Positions 21,929 to 31,227 of a stretch of DNA of 39,679 nt are shown here, one piece after another. The stretch comes from an uncultured Prochlorococcus sp. GTDB taxonomy: Bacteria; Cyanobacteriota; Cyanobacteriia; PCC-6307; Cyanobiaceae. Below the pieces are notes generated by a model. The model was not told the DNA's origin. It did not search any database and worked only from the letters and a program-made list of their open reading frames with translations. The position numbers and the translations under genes are program-made. The number at the start of each line of letters is the position of its first letter. Position 1 is the stretch's first letter. The stretch lies in assembly GCA_902629395.1 (NCBI GenBank), contig CACOQT010000006.1, positions 1 through 39,679 on the forward strand, in the 5' to 3' direction.

Positions 21929-23704
21929 ATGGTTTTTACTGAATCAACAGCTTTAGAAAAACAGCAAAAAGACACCCCTAAGCTTTCATTGCAATATGAA
22001 AAAATTGCTTCAGATACACACACCTTAAGGTCATTGGATTGGGATAGAAGTAGGTTTGATATTGAATTTGGTCTAAGAAATGGAACCACTTACAATAGCT
22101 TCTTAATAAGAGGAAAAAAAACTGCACTTATTGATACAAGCCATTTAAAATTCAGAGAAATTTGGTTTAAAAAACTAAGACAAGAAATCAATCCAACAGA
22201 AATTGATTATTTGATAGTCAGTCACACGGAGCCTGATCATTCAGGGTTGATCAAATACTTAATTGAATTGAACCCTTATATTGAAATCGTCGCATCAAAA
22301 GTAGCTATAAAATTCCTAGAAGATCAAATTCATCAACCTTTTAGATCACGACCAGTCAAAAGTGGTGAAGAACTCAATTTAGAAGTTAATTCAATCAGCG
22401 GAATCGAGCATAAAATTGAATTCATAAGTGCTCCAAACCTTCACTGGCCAGATACTATTTTTTCTTTTGATCACGGTACACAAGTTTTATTTACTTGTGA
22501 CGCATTTGGTTTACATTACTGCTCAGAAAAATTGTATGACGAAAATCCAAGCCTTTTAGATGAAGATTTTCGATTTTATTATGACTGCCTCATGGGACCA
22601 AATTCCCGGAGCGTAGTACAGGCGTTAAAAAAAATTGATGCTTTACCAACTATCCAGACTATAGGTGTCGGGCATGGACCAATCCTAAACTTCAATACAC
22701 AGTTGTGGCTGAACAACTATAGAGAGTGGAGTAAGCAAAGAAGTAAAGGAGAAAACTATGCTGTAGTTTGCTATCTTAGCCAATATGGTTTTTGCGATCG
22801 ACTTAGTCAAGCAATTGCTCATGGCATAGGCAAAGCAAATGCTCAAGTCCAATTAGTTGATCTAATTGCATCAGACGCTCAAGAATTAAGTGCTTTAATT
22901 AGTGAAGCTAGTGCCGTAGTAGTACCAACCTGGCCAATCAAACCGGATTCAGACTTACAGAGCAATATTGGTACACTGCTTGCATCCTTAAAACAAAAAC
23001 AATGGGTAGCTACTTATGATTCATATGGCGGCAACGAAGAGCCTATTGACTTTATTACTAACCAATTAAGAAAACTTGGACAAAAAGAAGCATTCAAACC
23101 ACTTAGAGTACGAGACGAGCCCAACAAAAGTGTTTATCAACAATTTGAAGAAGCTGGTACTGATTTAGGTCAAATACTTACTAGAAAGAAAAATTTAGCT
23201 GCCACAAAAAGCCTTGATGGAGACCTAAACAAAGCACTTGGTTGCTTAAGCGGTGGACTCTACATTGTCACAGCTCAAGAAAATACAGGCGTGGACAGCA
23301 GAGACGGTGCGATGGTTGCAAGTTGGGTTAGTCAAGCAAGTTTTGAACCTCCTGGAATAACCGTTGCGGTAGCTAAAGACAGAGCCATTGAATCACTACT
23401 ACAAGTCAATGATCGTTTTGTCCTGAACATCCTACAAGAAAACAATTATTTGCATCTCTTCAGACACTTTTTAAAACGTTTTCCCCCTGGTGCTAATCGA
23501 TTTGAAGGTATTGAATTAATGAATGATCTCGCAGCTGGGGGACCTGTGCTGGCTGACGCATTAGCGTTCCTTTCATGTAAAGTTATTCAAAGAATGGAGA
23601 CAACAGATCATTGGATCATTTACTCATTAGTTGAAAAAGGTAATCTTTCTAATACACAAAGTAAAACTGCAGTTCATCACAGAAGAGTTGGCAGTAATTA
23701 TTAA
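21929..23704 (+). CDS. flv3: Flavodiiron protein with canonical iron ligands (Flv3 type)
   Basis: A 591-residue three-domain flavodiiron protein of the cyanobacterial kind: a metallo-beta-lactamase-like domain (to about 270), flavodoxin domain (about 275-425), and flavin reductase domain (about 440-591). The diiron ligands are all present: S-H-T-E-P-D-H, N-L-H-W-P-D-T, T-C-D-A-F-G and V-G-H-G-P. These proteins reduce O2 to water with electrons from photosystem I, protecting it in changing light. Canonical ligands point to Flv3 rather than Flv1. The partner gene starts two bases after its stop, so one message makes both. The 290-base upstream gap holds no other gene I can see. Confidence 0.92.
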   Translation: MVFTESTALEKQQKDTPKLSLQYEKIASDTHTLRSLDWDRSRFDIEFGLRNGTTYNSFLIRGKKTALIDTSHLKFREIWFKKLRQEINPTEIDYLIVSHTEPDHSGLIKYLIELNPYIEIVASKVAIKFLEDQIHQPFRSRPVKSGEELNLEVNSISGIEHKIEFISAPNLHWPDTIFSFDHGTQVLFTCDAFGLHYCSEKLYDENPSLLDEDFRFYYDCLMGPNSRSVVQALKKIDALPTIQTIGVGHGPILNFNTQLWLNNYREWSKQRSKGENYAVVCYLSQYGFCDRLSQAIAHGIGKANAQVQLVDLIASDAQELSALISEASAVVVPTWPIKPDSDLQSNIGTLLASLKQKQWVATYDSYGGNEEPIDFITNQLRKLGQKEAFKPLRVRDEPNKSVYQQFEEAGTDLGQILTRKKNLAATKSLDGDLNKALGCLSGGLYIVTAQENTGVDSRDGAMVASWVSQASFEPPGITVAVAKDRAIESLLQVNDRFVLNILQENNYLHLFRHFLKRFPPGANRFEGIELMNDLAAGGPVLADALAFLSCKVIQRMETTDHWIIYSLVEKGNLSNTQSKTAVHHRRVGSNY

Positions 23705-23706
23705 TA

Positions 23707-25557
23707 ATGACAGTCGAGAATTATTCTTCACCAAATTCAAATAGTTTTATAAAAAAAACCATCAAGATTCCTATTGAGAAGAACTTCGTTTGCTTAAGAA
23801 ACCTAAACCCTAAAAGAACAAGATTTGAAGTTGAATATTCTCTTGAAAAAGGCAGTTGTACTAATTCTTTTTTATTTAAGTCTTCTCAAGAAAAACAATC
23901 AATATCTCAAGACCATATTTTAATTCATCCTCCTGGTTTAACGTTTGAAAAAGAATTTTTAGAGGAGTTTGAGACATTAGTTAGCAACGATTCAGCTCCA
24001 ATAAAATTAGTCATGGGTCATATCAATCCCAACAAAGTTGCTTTCGTGAAAAAAATGAATTTGAAATATAAAAATTTAATGGTTATTTGTTCTAATCCAG
24101 GAGCAAAATTATTCAAAGAGATTTGGAACCTTCGAAAGCCGTCCAAGAATGCAAGTCTCAAAGAAAATTTGGAGATCGAAGTCGGTGTTCCGAAAATGCA
24201 AATCGTTAAACAATTAGAAACTCTCTCTCTCGCAAATAATTTCGAGATTACATTTATTCCCGCACCGACTGCTCGTTGGCCTGGTGGACTAATTATCTTT
24301 GAAAAGCAAACAGGTTTATTAATGAGTGATAAATTATTTGGTGCACATATACATGAAGAAAAATGGGCAGAATTAAACAGTATTAGCACAGAAGAAGCAA
24401 GAAGACATTATTTTGATTGTCTTATGGCACCTATGTCTACACAAGTAAATAGTATTATCGAAAAACTTGAAGACTTTGAGATTGATACGATAGTGCCAGG
24501 GCATGGACCTGCAATTAGCGGTAGTTGGAGAAGTTTATTAAATAACTACCAAAGCTGGGGAGAAAGCCAAAAACACAGCAACTTAAGAGTCGCTCTATTG
24601 TTTGCTAGTGCATATGGAAATACTGCCGCAATTGCTGATGCAATCGCTAGGGGAATTAGTAAGACAGGGGTCAAAGTTAATATCATTAATTGTGAATTCA
24701 CCGAATCAGATGATTTAATTAATGAAATTCGTAAGGCAGATGGATACTTAATTGGATCACCCACATTAGGAGGACATGCACCTACCCCTATTATCTCAGC
24801 ACTTGGAACGCTTCTAGCGGAGGGAGACAGAAGCAAGCCAGCTGGAGTGTTTGGAAGTTATGGTTGGAGTGGAGAAGCGCTTGATTTACTTGAGAAGAAA
24901 TTAAAAGATGGAGGTTTTAATTTTGGGTTCGAACCTATAAAAATCAAATTCAGTCCTGATCCTTTAATGATAAAAAAACTTGAAGAAACAGGTATCCAAT
25001 TTGGTAAGAAATTAATTAATGCGAAACTACGTCAACAAAGAAAGGCTAATGTTGGTTTAAATACAAGTAAAAGTGATCCAACAATTAATGCACTTGGCAG
25101 GGTCGTAGGATCACTATGTATATTAACTGCTCAAAAAGGAAATGAAGATAATCTTATTAGGGGAGCAATGGTTGCAAGCTGGGTTAGTCAAGCAAGCTTT
25201 ACTCCTCCTGGTATAACGATTGCAGTAGCAAAAGAAAGAGCTGTGGAGAACTTACTTCATACTGGAGACAACTTTGCTTTAAATATTTTAGAGCAAAACA
25301 ATCACCAAAGCCTCCTTAAACAATTTCTACAATCATTCAAACCTGGCGACAATCGATTTAGAAATCTTGATATCAAATTAAGTCCCAGTAATCAGCCATT
25401 ATTAAACGGAGCCTTAGCTTGGCTTGAAGGAACAGTAAAACAACGAATGGAGTGTGGAGATCATTGGCTAATATATGCTGAGATTAAACATGGAAAAGTC
25501 ATTAAAAAAGATGGAGTAACAGCAATTCATCATCGAAAAACGGGAGCGAACTACTAA
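23707..25557 (+). CDS. flv1: Flavodiiron protein with replaced iron ligands (Flv1 type)
   Basis: A 616-residue paralog of the preceding gene with the same three domains. The iron-binding pattern is altered: G-H-I-N-P-N-K in place of H-x-E-x-D-H, P-T-A-R-W-P-G for the histidine region, and M-S-D-K-L-F-G. Only P-G-H-G-P is kept. Loss of ligands in favour of basic residues is the known mark of Flv1/Flv2 subunits, which act as partners of Flv3/Flv4. The flavodoxin and flavin reductase parts look intact. Translation is probably coupled (two-base gap). Confidence 0.9.
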   Translation: MTVENYSSPNSNSFIKKTIKIPIEKNFVCLRNLNPKRTRFEVEYSLEKGSCTNSFLFKSSQEKQSISQDHILIHPPGLTFEKEFLEEFETLVSNDSAPIKLVMGHINPNKVAFVKKMNLKYKNLMVICSNPGAKLFKEIWNLRKPSKNASLKENLEIEVGVPKMQIVKQLETLSLANNFEITFIPAPTARWPGGLIIFEKQTGLLMSDKLFGAHIHEEKWAELNSISTEEARRHYFDCLMAPMSTQVNSIIEKLEDFEIDTIVPGHGPAISGSWRSLLNNYQSWGESQKHSNLRVALLFASAYGNTAAIADAIARGISKTGVKVNIINCEFTESDDLINEIRKADGYLIGSPTLGGHAPTPIISALGTLLAEGDRSKPAGVFGSYGWSGEALDLLEKKLKDGGFNFGFEPIKIKFSPDPLMIKKLEETGIQFGKKLINAKLRQQRKANVGLNTSKSDPTINALGRVVGSLCILTAQKGNEDNLIRGAMVASWVSQASFTPPGITIAVAKERAVENLLHTGDNFALNILEQNNHQSLLKQFLQSFKPGDNRFRNLDIKLSPSNQPLLNGALAWLEGTVKQRMECGDHWLIYAEIKHGKVIKKDGVTAIHHRKTGANY

Positions 25558-25603
25558 AATCATCACAAAGTGATTAATCCACCCATACTTATTCAAATTA
25601 ACA

Positions 25604-26119
25604 ATGTCTAATAAAAACCTTCTTGTTATTACTGCGAGTAATGGAGAAAATCTTACCTTAGCCAAAAGATTTTTAAACGCAGGGAAAGAACTCAATTACT
25701 CGTGCAAATTACTAGATTTAACAGAATCAAATAATGACCTACCAATATATAATCCACGACATAATTCAAAAAATCAAATACCAGAAAATCTTAAATCAAT
25801 CAACAAACAAATGCAAAGCCATTCACACTGGGTTATTTGTGCACCTGAATATAACGGTTCTATACCTCCGATATTGACCAATGCCATAGCTTGGCTCTCT
25901 GTTCAAGGGAACGATTTTCGAAGTTTATTCAACGAACGTCCAATTGCAATAGCAAGTTTTTCAGGAGGAGGGTGTATGGAATTATTACTTTCAATGCGTA
26001 TTCAGTTAACTCATCTTGGAGCTCTCGTCTTAGGTCGTCAATTAGCTAGCAATAAATCAAAAATTGCCGAGGATGCATCAATTAAGGCTATTTTAAATCA
26101 ACTACTCAAATTAGATTAA
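25604..26119 (+). CDS. NAD(P)H-dependent FMN reductase family protein
   Basis: A 171-residue flavodoxin-like protein. The family marks are V-I-C-A-P-E-Y-N-G-S-I-P-P-I-L-T-N-A-I-A-W and the phosphate-binding start T-A-S-N-G-E-N. It would reduce FMN or quinones with NAD(P)H. It lies 46 bases after flv1 on the same strand, so it may be part of the flavodiiron operon and help supply reduced flavin. That link is inferred from position. It converges on the PBP2 gene. Confidence 0.88.
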   Translation: MSNKNLLVITASNGENLTLAKRFLNAGKELNYSCKLLDLTESNNDLPIYNPRHNSKNQIPENLKSINKQMQSHSHWVICAPEYNGSIPPILTNAIAWLSVQGNDFRSLFNERPIAIASFSGGGCMELLLSMRIQLTHLGALVLGRQLASNKSKIAEDASIKAILNQLLKLD

Positions 26120-26133
26120 TACATTTAAATCTA

Positions 26134-27966
26134 TTAATCATCTTTACCATCATTCAATTGTTTACTAGGGGATTTTTTATACCAAGTCTTCATTATTTCT
26201 TTTGCCATAGGTAGAGCATATTTTGACCCTCCACCAGGAGTATTCTGAGCAAATGCAACAACAACTATTTCTCCAGAGTCATACGGTGCAAAACCAGCAA
26301 ACCATGCATGGTCACTACCTCCACTACTATCTTCTGCTGTTCCTGTTTTACCAGCAACTGGAGGGATTATAGAGGTATCTATATTTATTCCCATACCTGT
26401 ACCATTAGTCACTACTTTTCGGAGTCCGCGACGGATTGTATCGAGTGTTGAATCTTGAATGTCTACTTTTTGAAAAAATTTTTCAGATCTCCAGTTATTG
26501 TTAGCATCAACTAAGTGGGGAGTAATTAGATAGCCTCCATTTGCAAAAACTGCATATGCTCGAGCTAGTTGTAATGGAGTAACCAAAACAACCGATTGAC
26601 CAATAGATGCACTAGCCATATCCTCTACCATCCATGGTGTTTCTCCAGGATTTCCCCAACCACGACCTTTGTTGGCCCATTCCTCATTGCCTACGAGACC
26701 CTTATTTTCATCGATTAAAGTTTCAATGCCAGTATGATTATTGAAACCAAGTTTAATTGCCGCATCATATAAAGCTTTAGATCCAACCCCAACCCCAACT
26801 TGATAAAAGAAAGTATTACTCGATACTCTCAATGCATCTTCATATCCAATCAAACCGAAACCTCTTTTATTATATTCAGGAAAACAATGACTTCCATATG
26901 TAATACAACGAACCGTATTCAGTTTTTTACTGGCAGGAAATTTGCCACTCTCTAAACCTGCAATCGCTGTTACAGGCTTCCATGTACTCCCTGGATCATA
27001 TGCATTAAATGCTCTACTTAAAAGAGGAAGATTAGATGACAAAAAAAGATTGTCATATTGTCTATTAGTGAAAGGCTGAGAAAAAAAATTAAGGTCGAAA
27101 GTAGGTTTACTGGCAATTGCTCTAATTGCACCTGTGCGTGGATCGATCGCTACTATTGCTCCAGCAGCTTTATCAGACAAAACTTTTTCAGCAGTAAGTT
27201 GCAGATCTAGATCAAGAGTTAATTTAATATCCTTACCAGCTTTCGGAATTTTTAAACCCAAACTGCGTTGAACTGTGCCCATTGAATCAATTTCAAGCAT
27301 TTCACCTCCCCATTCGCCTCTCAATTCAGATTCAAAAGCAGCCTCTATACCTTTCCGTCCAATTCGATCAACTAATTTGTAACCTCTTTCTGAAAGCTTA
27401 GAAAATTCGTTTTGAGTTATCAACTGTGTATAACCCAAAGCATGTGCAGCTAACGATTTATATGGATAATTTCTAACTAATCCAATATCAATTTGTGCAC
27501 CATGCAATTCATTCTCTTTTTCTTTAAACCTAATAACTTGCTCCACCGATAAATCAGTCAGAAGAACTTTTTTATAGGGGCTATGAGGATTATTTCTATT
27601 AAATGCGTTCTCTAATTGATCGGTTGAAACATTTAACAAGTCAGCGAGAGAATTTCTAAGATTAATCCATTCACTCTTATTTAAGTGTCTTGGTTGAATA
27701 GATAAAGAGTAAAAAAGTTTATTATCGGCAAGAACGACACCATTACGATCTAATAACCTTCCTCTTATTGGTGGATTAGCAATTAGCTTGATTCTATTTT
27801 CTTCAGAAAGTTTTTTGTAATATGATCCATTAATTATTTGTAGCCAAAAAAGCCGCACACCTGTTACTAAGAAAATTAAGCAAAGAAATATTAAAAAAAT
27901 TAGAGGTTGATTAAAAGCACCAACCCGTTTTTTAGAACTGAGATGTAATTTTTCTTTTTTCTTCAT
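26134..27966 (-). CDS. mrdA: Penicillin-binding protein 2, class B transpeptidase
   Basis: A 610-residue peptidoglycan transpeptidase. A basic N-terminus and one membrane span (LIFLIFLCLIFLVTGV) anchor it. A dimerisation domain starting L-L-D-R-N-G-V-V-L-A-D-N precedes the transpeptidase domain. The active motifs are S-T-W-K (nucleophile serine), S-S-N and K-T-G-T. PBP2 builds side-wall peptidoglycan and works with RodA. It is last in a minus-strand series with two conserved cyanobacterial proteins, 21 bases behind the nearer one. No DNA-encoded regulation is visible. Confidence 0.9.
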   Translation of the reverse strand: MKKKEKLHLSSKKRVGAFNQPLIFLIFLCLIFLVTGVRLFWLQIINGSYYKKLSEENRIKLIANPPIRGRLLDRNGVVLADNKLFYSLSIQPRHLNKSEWINLRNSLADLLNVSTDQLENAFNRNNPHSPYKKVLLTDLSVEQVIRFKEKENELHGAQIDIGLVRNYPYKSLAAHALGYTQLITQNEFSKLSERGYKLVDRIGRKGIEAAFESELRGEWGGEMLEIDSMGTVQRSLGLKIPKAGKDIKLTLDLDLQLTAEKVLSDKAAGAIVAIDPRTGAIRAIASKPTFDLNFFSQPFTNRQYDNLFLSSNLPLLSRAFNAYDPGSTWKPVTAIAGLESGKFPASKKLNTVRCITYGSHCFPEYNKRGFGLIGYEDALRVSSNTFFYQVGVGVGSKALYDAAIKLGFNNHTGIETLIDENKGLVGNEEWANKGRGWGNPGETPWMVEDMASASIGQSVVLVTPLQLARAYAVFANGGYLITPHLVDANNNWRSEKFFQKVDIQDSTLDTIRRGLRKVVTNGTGMGINIDTSIIPPVAGKTGTAEDSSGGSDHAWFAGFAPYDSGEIVVVAFAQNTPGGGSKYALPMAKEIMKTWYKKSPSKQLNDGKDD

Positions 27967-27987
27967 CTCTAAAACTAAAAATATTTA

Positions 27988-28362
27988 CTAATCATCTATT
28001 TTTAATGAGTCATTATTGATCAAACGTCTTAATTCATCAAGTTCACTATCAATTCTATTTAAAGTTGAAACTAGAGAATCTCGATCATTGTTCTCATAAT
28101 CAGGATAGTTCTCATCAACAGTTACCTCAACTGACACAACTGGATAACCTAAGCCAGGAAAAAATTGTTCAATTTTATCCCTTACGGTCTTTGCAGAGTT
28201 TTCACCATCAACTTGAAATTCTGAGAAAGGGTCTTTTGATTTCAATACATCCATAAGTTTTTGAACACCACCAGTCTGTGCATTTTTTAAAATACCCATA
28301 CCAAAAGGCAACGCAGACTCCATAGCAAATAAATGCAGATTCCTCAATTGTTCTTTAGCCAT
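27988..28362 (-). CDS. Conserved cyanobacterial protein of unknown function
   Basis: A 124-residue protein with a mainly helical N-terminal half and a C-terminal helix (DSLVSTLNRIDSELDELRRL) that may form a coiled coil. The middle has G-L-G-Y-P-V-V-S-V-E-V-T-V. It has no signal peptide. It resembles conserved hypothetical proteins next to PBP2 in marine picocyanobacteria, and I know no function. It lies 16 bases after the 203-residue gene and 21 before PBP2, so the three are likely cotranscribed. Confidence 0.75.
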   Translation of the reverse strand: MAKEQLRNLHLFAMESALPFGMGILKNAQTGGVQKLMDVLKSKDPFSEFQVDGENSAKTVRDKIEQFFPGLGYPVVSVEVTVDENYPDYENNDRDSLVSTLNRIDSELDELRRLINNDSLKIDD

Positions 28363-28378
28363 AATGGCTTCATAAGTG

Positions 28379-28990
28379 TTACTTAAGAATACCTGTTTCT
28401 GACGTCGAGAAGTAAGGAGTACAACTATTATTTGAAATACCTATTGACCAACCAATAAAGATTGAAATTACGATAGCTGCTCCAAATGGAAGAAAAGCTT
28501 GATGAGTAGTTTCAAGAGTTAACCACTCTCTCCAACCTCTTATAAATCGCTCTCTAGCAAACCTTTTGCGCTCTTTTGAAGCTTGATTAATTTTTTTTCT
28601 AAAAGATTTTTCCACCCAACGCTCAAATGATTTTTTTTTAGTTACTGCCATTTTTCTCTCTACTTCTAACAATTGACCTGCAGTCAGGTGCGGATGAAAA
28701 GTGCCTATTAATTCGAGTGTTTTTAAAAACATCTCAACTGCAGCATCTTTAATAAGCCGCTCATCTTCTCCAAGAAAATTCCAATCAACTTCGGGATAAA
28801 AGCGGGCTCTATTAAGATTGATTTGCTCTTCTCTCAGCTGGCCAGGTTCTCTCAACCATCTATCAGTGTTGCTATCAAAACGTCGCCAATAAAGAAAAGG
28901 ATTAATGTAAATTACTTTTCCTGAGATAGTAATACTATCCTTCTGGAGCCGTCGGCTTAACTGTGAATCAGTTTGTTGTGCAACTGTCAA
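28379..28990 (-). CDS. Conserved cyanobacterial protein with C-terminal membrane span
   Basis: A 203-residue basic protein. Residues 1-110 include G-K-V-I-Y-I-N-P-F-L-Y-W-R-R-F and W-N-F-L-G-E-D-E-R. A strongly basic stretch (KKSFERWVEKSFRKKINQ) follows, then one membrane span (AFLPFGAAIVISIFIGWSIG). The start is TTG 28988-28990, immediately after an in-frame stop, with no ATG available. The family is unknown to me by name. First gene of the unit leading to PBP2, it may have an envelope role. Confidence 0.72.
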   Translation of the reverse strand: MTVAQQTDSQLSRRLQKDSITISGKVIYINPFLYWRRFDSNTDRWLREPGQLREEQINLNRARFYPEVDWNFLGEDERLIKDAAVEMFLKTLELIGTFHPHLTAGQLLEVERKMAVTKKKSFERWVEKSFRKKINQASKERKRFARERFIRGWREWLTLETTHQAFLPFGAAIVISIFIGWSIGISNNSCTPYFSTSETGILK

Positions 28991-29304
28991 AAGTAATCAG
29001 CTATTAAACTAGGTTATCTTTTTTTCATGAGGGAAACCAGCCCTCCTATCTATTTAAATTAACCAAATAAGCAATCAATGTATTAATTAAATTCGAAAGA
29101 AGCAAATAAAATTTATTTAGACAAATTTTTATGTAATTCTCTATTGTTAGAGTTGAGGAGGGAGGCTATCAAGCTTAATTACATTGATATTTACTCGATA
29201 AATCAAATTCAAATTTTTACAGTGGCTAGTATCTTCTTTAATCAATTTATGCACAACAACAATTATTCAGTTATGTTCTTCTTGAACATAATCAAATCAA
29301 AGCG

Positions 29305-29622
29305 ATGCTACGCAAGCAAGAAAAAAATGCCGTCACGAGAGGAGTAATCCTTGCTATCGGTTGGGGATGGGGTTTAGATAAATTTTATGAAGGCGATAAA
29401 AAAGGAGGAATTCTCTCAATTATTGGTTGGGGCATTATCTTCACAAGTTTTCTATACTTCAAGTGTTCTGGTATCGAATATGTTGATGGTGTAAAAGATT
29501 ATTCGAACTATAGCCCAAATCCATTAATTGTACTGCCGTTAATAGCCGGTTTGTATGGAATATATCTAATACTGAGAAAAGGTTTTAGATTAGCTAAACA
29601 ATTTGAAAACGCAGAAGATTAA
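29305..29622 (+). CDS. TM2-domain membrane protein
   Basis: A 105-residue protein with two or three membrane segments. The N-terminal half matches the TM2 domain: G-W-G-W-G-L-D-K-F-Y-E-G-D-K-K-G-G-I-L-S-I-I-G-W, where G-x-x-K/R-F-Y-x-G is the hallmark. A 35-residue polar loop precedes the last span (IVLPLIAGLYGIYLIL) and a basic tail. Function of such small TM2 proteins is unknown. A terminator follows at 29648. It is the first gene after the core block. The frame at 29144-29347 upstream looks spurious. Confidence 0.8.
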   Translation: MLRKQEKNAVTRGVILAIGWGWGLDKFYEGDKKGGILSIIGWGIIFTSFLYFKCSGIEYVDGVKDYSNYSPNPLIVLPLIAGLYGIYLILRKGFRLAKQFENAED

Positions 29623-29647
29623 AAAGCCTTACTGGCAATAAATCATT

Positions 29648-29676
29648 TGATTCACGTCTTCTGAGTCATTTTTTTT
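29648..29676 (+). terminator. Rho-independent terminator of the TM2 gene
   Basis: TGATTCA (29648-29654) pairs with TGAGTCA (29662-29668), with one G-T pair, and eight Ts follow. It separates the gene from the RNA cassette that begins near 29710. Confidence 0.65.
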
Positions 29677-29709
29677 AGTGGTGACTAAAGTCCCGATTAG
29701 AGTAAAAAT

Positions 29710-29776
29710 AAAATAACAGGACAACTCCACACACATACGTTCTGTGCCGAAAGAGCATCCGTCAGGGTGCTTTTTT
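29710..29776 (+). ncRNA. Yfr1-like sRNA, copy B
   Basis: ACTCCACACAC (29724-29734) differs from the Yfr1 motif at one base. The closing stem ACAGGAC (29716-29722) with GTTCTGT (29739-29745) keeps pairing by a G-T pair although its sequence changed from copy A. Terminator GCATCC with GGGTGC and six Ts (29771-29776). The changed base breaks the middle of the complement to Yfr2, so this copy may have lost that partner. Confidence 0.6.
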
Positions 29777-29852
29777 AGTGCATTGCATATATGTGCCAAT
29801 CCTAAAACCAACCTGACCGAGGTTCTTTTCTAATCTTATTAAGATATTTTCA

Positions 29853-29950
29853 AATTGTGAGGAGTTAGAGACTCTCTGCAGTGGAAACAAGGAAACACTT
29901 GCTATAGGTCTCTGCAATAACCCGCCCTAACAGAACTGGGCGGTTTTTTT
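29853..29950 (+). ncRNA. Yfr2-family sRNA, copy B
   Basis: GTGAGGAGTT at 29857-29866, stem AGAGAC/GTCTCT enclosing GGAAACAAGGAAACACTT, and terminator CCGCCC (29922-29927) with GGGCGG (29938-29943) plus seven Ts. It is almost identical to copy A over its whole length. It follows Yfr1-like copy B by about 80 bases, as in the other two cassettes. Confidence 0.75.
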
Positions 29951-29960
29951 ATGAATTTCT

Positions 29961-30077
29961 AAGGTGATTAATAATATTTCCATCTTCCCAAGTTGTTTGA
30001 GAATACTGCTTTGAGCACAGCATTGATTTTGATATCAGATATCACCCTTTCGGAAAAAGTGAAGACGATCTTTGGTT
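29961..30077 (+). pseudogene. Decayed copy of the 37-residue membrane peptide gene
   Basis: The bases align with 3925-4038 at the same distance after the Yfr2 terminator: CCCAAGTTGTTTG, then GATATCAGATA, then TTCGGAAAAAGTGAAGACGA. Several indels and stops break every frame. It confirms that the cassette once carried this gene. Confidence 0.6.
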
Positions 30078-30157
30078 AGGAATAATTTTAATTTATATAC
30101 TCTAATCACACATCTAGGAATGTCTGAATTTCTCGTTGCAGAGTCAGAAAAATACTT

Positions 30158-30684
30158 CTTTCAGAGCTAAAGATAAGTAATAAGAATCCAGCCATTAGTT
30201 TTGAATGAAATGCTTTTGTCTCCAATGGCTGTATTAACAGATGGACGTAATTATCAGGGAAAGCCCAACTCAAAAACTTACTACAAATAATCTGCAGAAA
30301 GTAATCCGTTGCTAGGAGTAGAAGTTCAGAGAAAGGGTTCTGCAAATTACATTTTGATAATGAGGGTATACCTTGCTCTTCAATAAATTGGAAACCATCA
30401 GTTAGCAAATATTGTCGTCTTCATGATAATGCTGGTTATTTCCCTCATACTTATAGAATGAATACCACATTGACTCATGAGTAAATATGGGTTTCACAAA
30501 ATTATCGTGCGAGCGAGTGAAGTTTAATTCAGGTAACGGCACCACAGCAAGACTTATTGGAAGTAGTCTTGCCGCTACAATATCTAAAACAGAAGCTAAT
30601 ACATTAGCTATTTCTTCAAGTGCTGTTATTGGTATGATCATTCCTAAAAGCGATTGCAACTTAGAAATTATTGCTAAAGCTTAG
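30158..30684 (+). pseudogene. Pseudogene of a glycine-zipper surface-antigen-like protein, copy 1
   Basis: Scattered frames align with those at 35479-35929. The start region reads MLLSPMAVLTDGRNY, the middle has H-D-N-A-G-Y-F-P-H-T-Y, and the end T-T-A-R-L-I-G-S-S-L-A-A-T-I-S-K-T-E-A, then V-I-G-M-I-I-P-K-S-D-C-N. The last part resembles the G-x-x-I-G repeats of 17-kDa surface antigens. Frames shift at least twice and contain stops, so it is broken. Open frames on the other strand here are shadows. Confidence 0.55.
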
Positions 30685-30834
30685 CTTTACAAGTTAATTG
30701 GAAGGAAAATTAAAGCCCTCAAGCAAATCCAATCACAAATATCCAACTAGACCTACCATATTGGATAATCTGTTAATTAATTTTGCGTACTAATGTGAAG
30801 TTTCCATCAAAAATACAAACAATATTTTTATCCC

Positions 30835-31227
30835 ATGACCTTCAAAAACATTAAACGCATTTGTCTTAGCTATCTAGCACTTTTAATTATTTTATATCCG
30901 TCAAGGATAGATGCTCTATCTTCTGAGTGGATTGCAGTTCCAAAGAGTCAGTATGGTGAGCAATTATGGGATAAAAACAGTATTAAAAAAAATCAAGATG
31001 GATCCATACGGGTTTTAAGCAAGTTCATTCCTAAAAGCACCACTGACATTACTCAAGATATTCTTTATACAATGGATGTTGACTGTTTGAAAAATTCTTT
31101 TAGAGACGTTGCAGTTGGAGCAAAGGAATTTGATGAATTCGCGAATAAGGATTCAGAATGGAAAGATCCCAATGGTGACAAATTAATTTTGGGATTGATC
31201 GATCAGGTTTGTAATTTTGTCAGTTAA
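30835..31227 (+). CDS. Secreted protein resembling surface-adhesin E
   Basis: A 130-residue protein with a signal peptide (basic start, then LSYLALLIILYP, cleavage probably after I-D-A). The mature part starts S-S-E-W-I-A-V-P and continues L-W-D-K-N-S-I-K-K-N-Q-D-G-S-I-R-V-L, similar to the surface-adhesin E fold, with two Cys (D-C-L and Q-V-C-N-F) that may pair. The role is unknown and may be at the cell surface. Its last four bases overlap the convergent next gene. Confidence 0.7.
   Translation: MTFKNIKRICLSYLALLIILYPSRIDALSSEWIAVPKSQYGEQLWDKNSIKKNQDGSIRVLSKFIPKSTTDITQDILYTMDVDCLKNSFRDVAVGAKEFDEFANKDSEWKDPNGDKLILGLIDQVCNFVS

Noticed and set aside
29144-29347. Open frame of 67 codons before the TM2 gene
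   Set aside because: Composition is that of AT-rich spacer and it overlaps the TM2 gene start in another frame.
30106-30659. Minus-strand frames over the surface-protein pseudogene
   Set aside because: The plus-strand alignment with 35479-35929 explains the conservation better.
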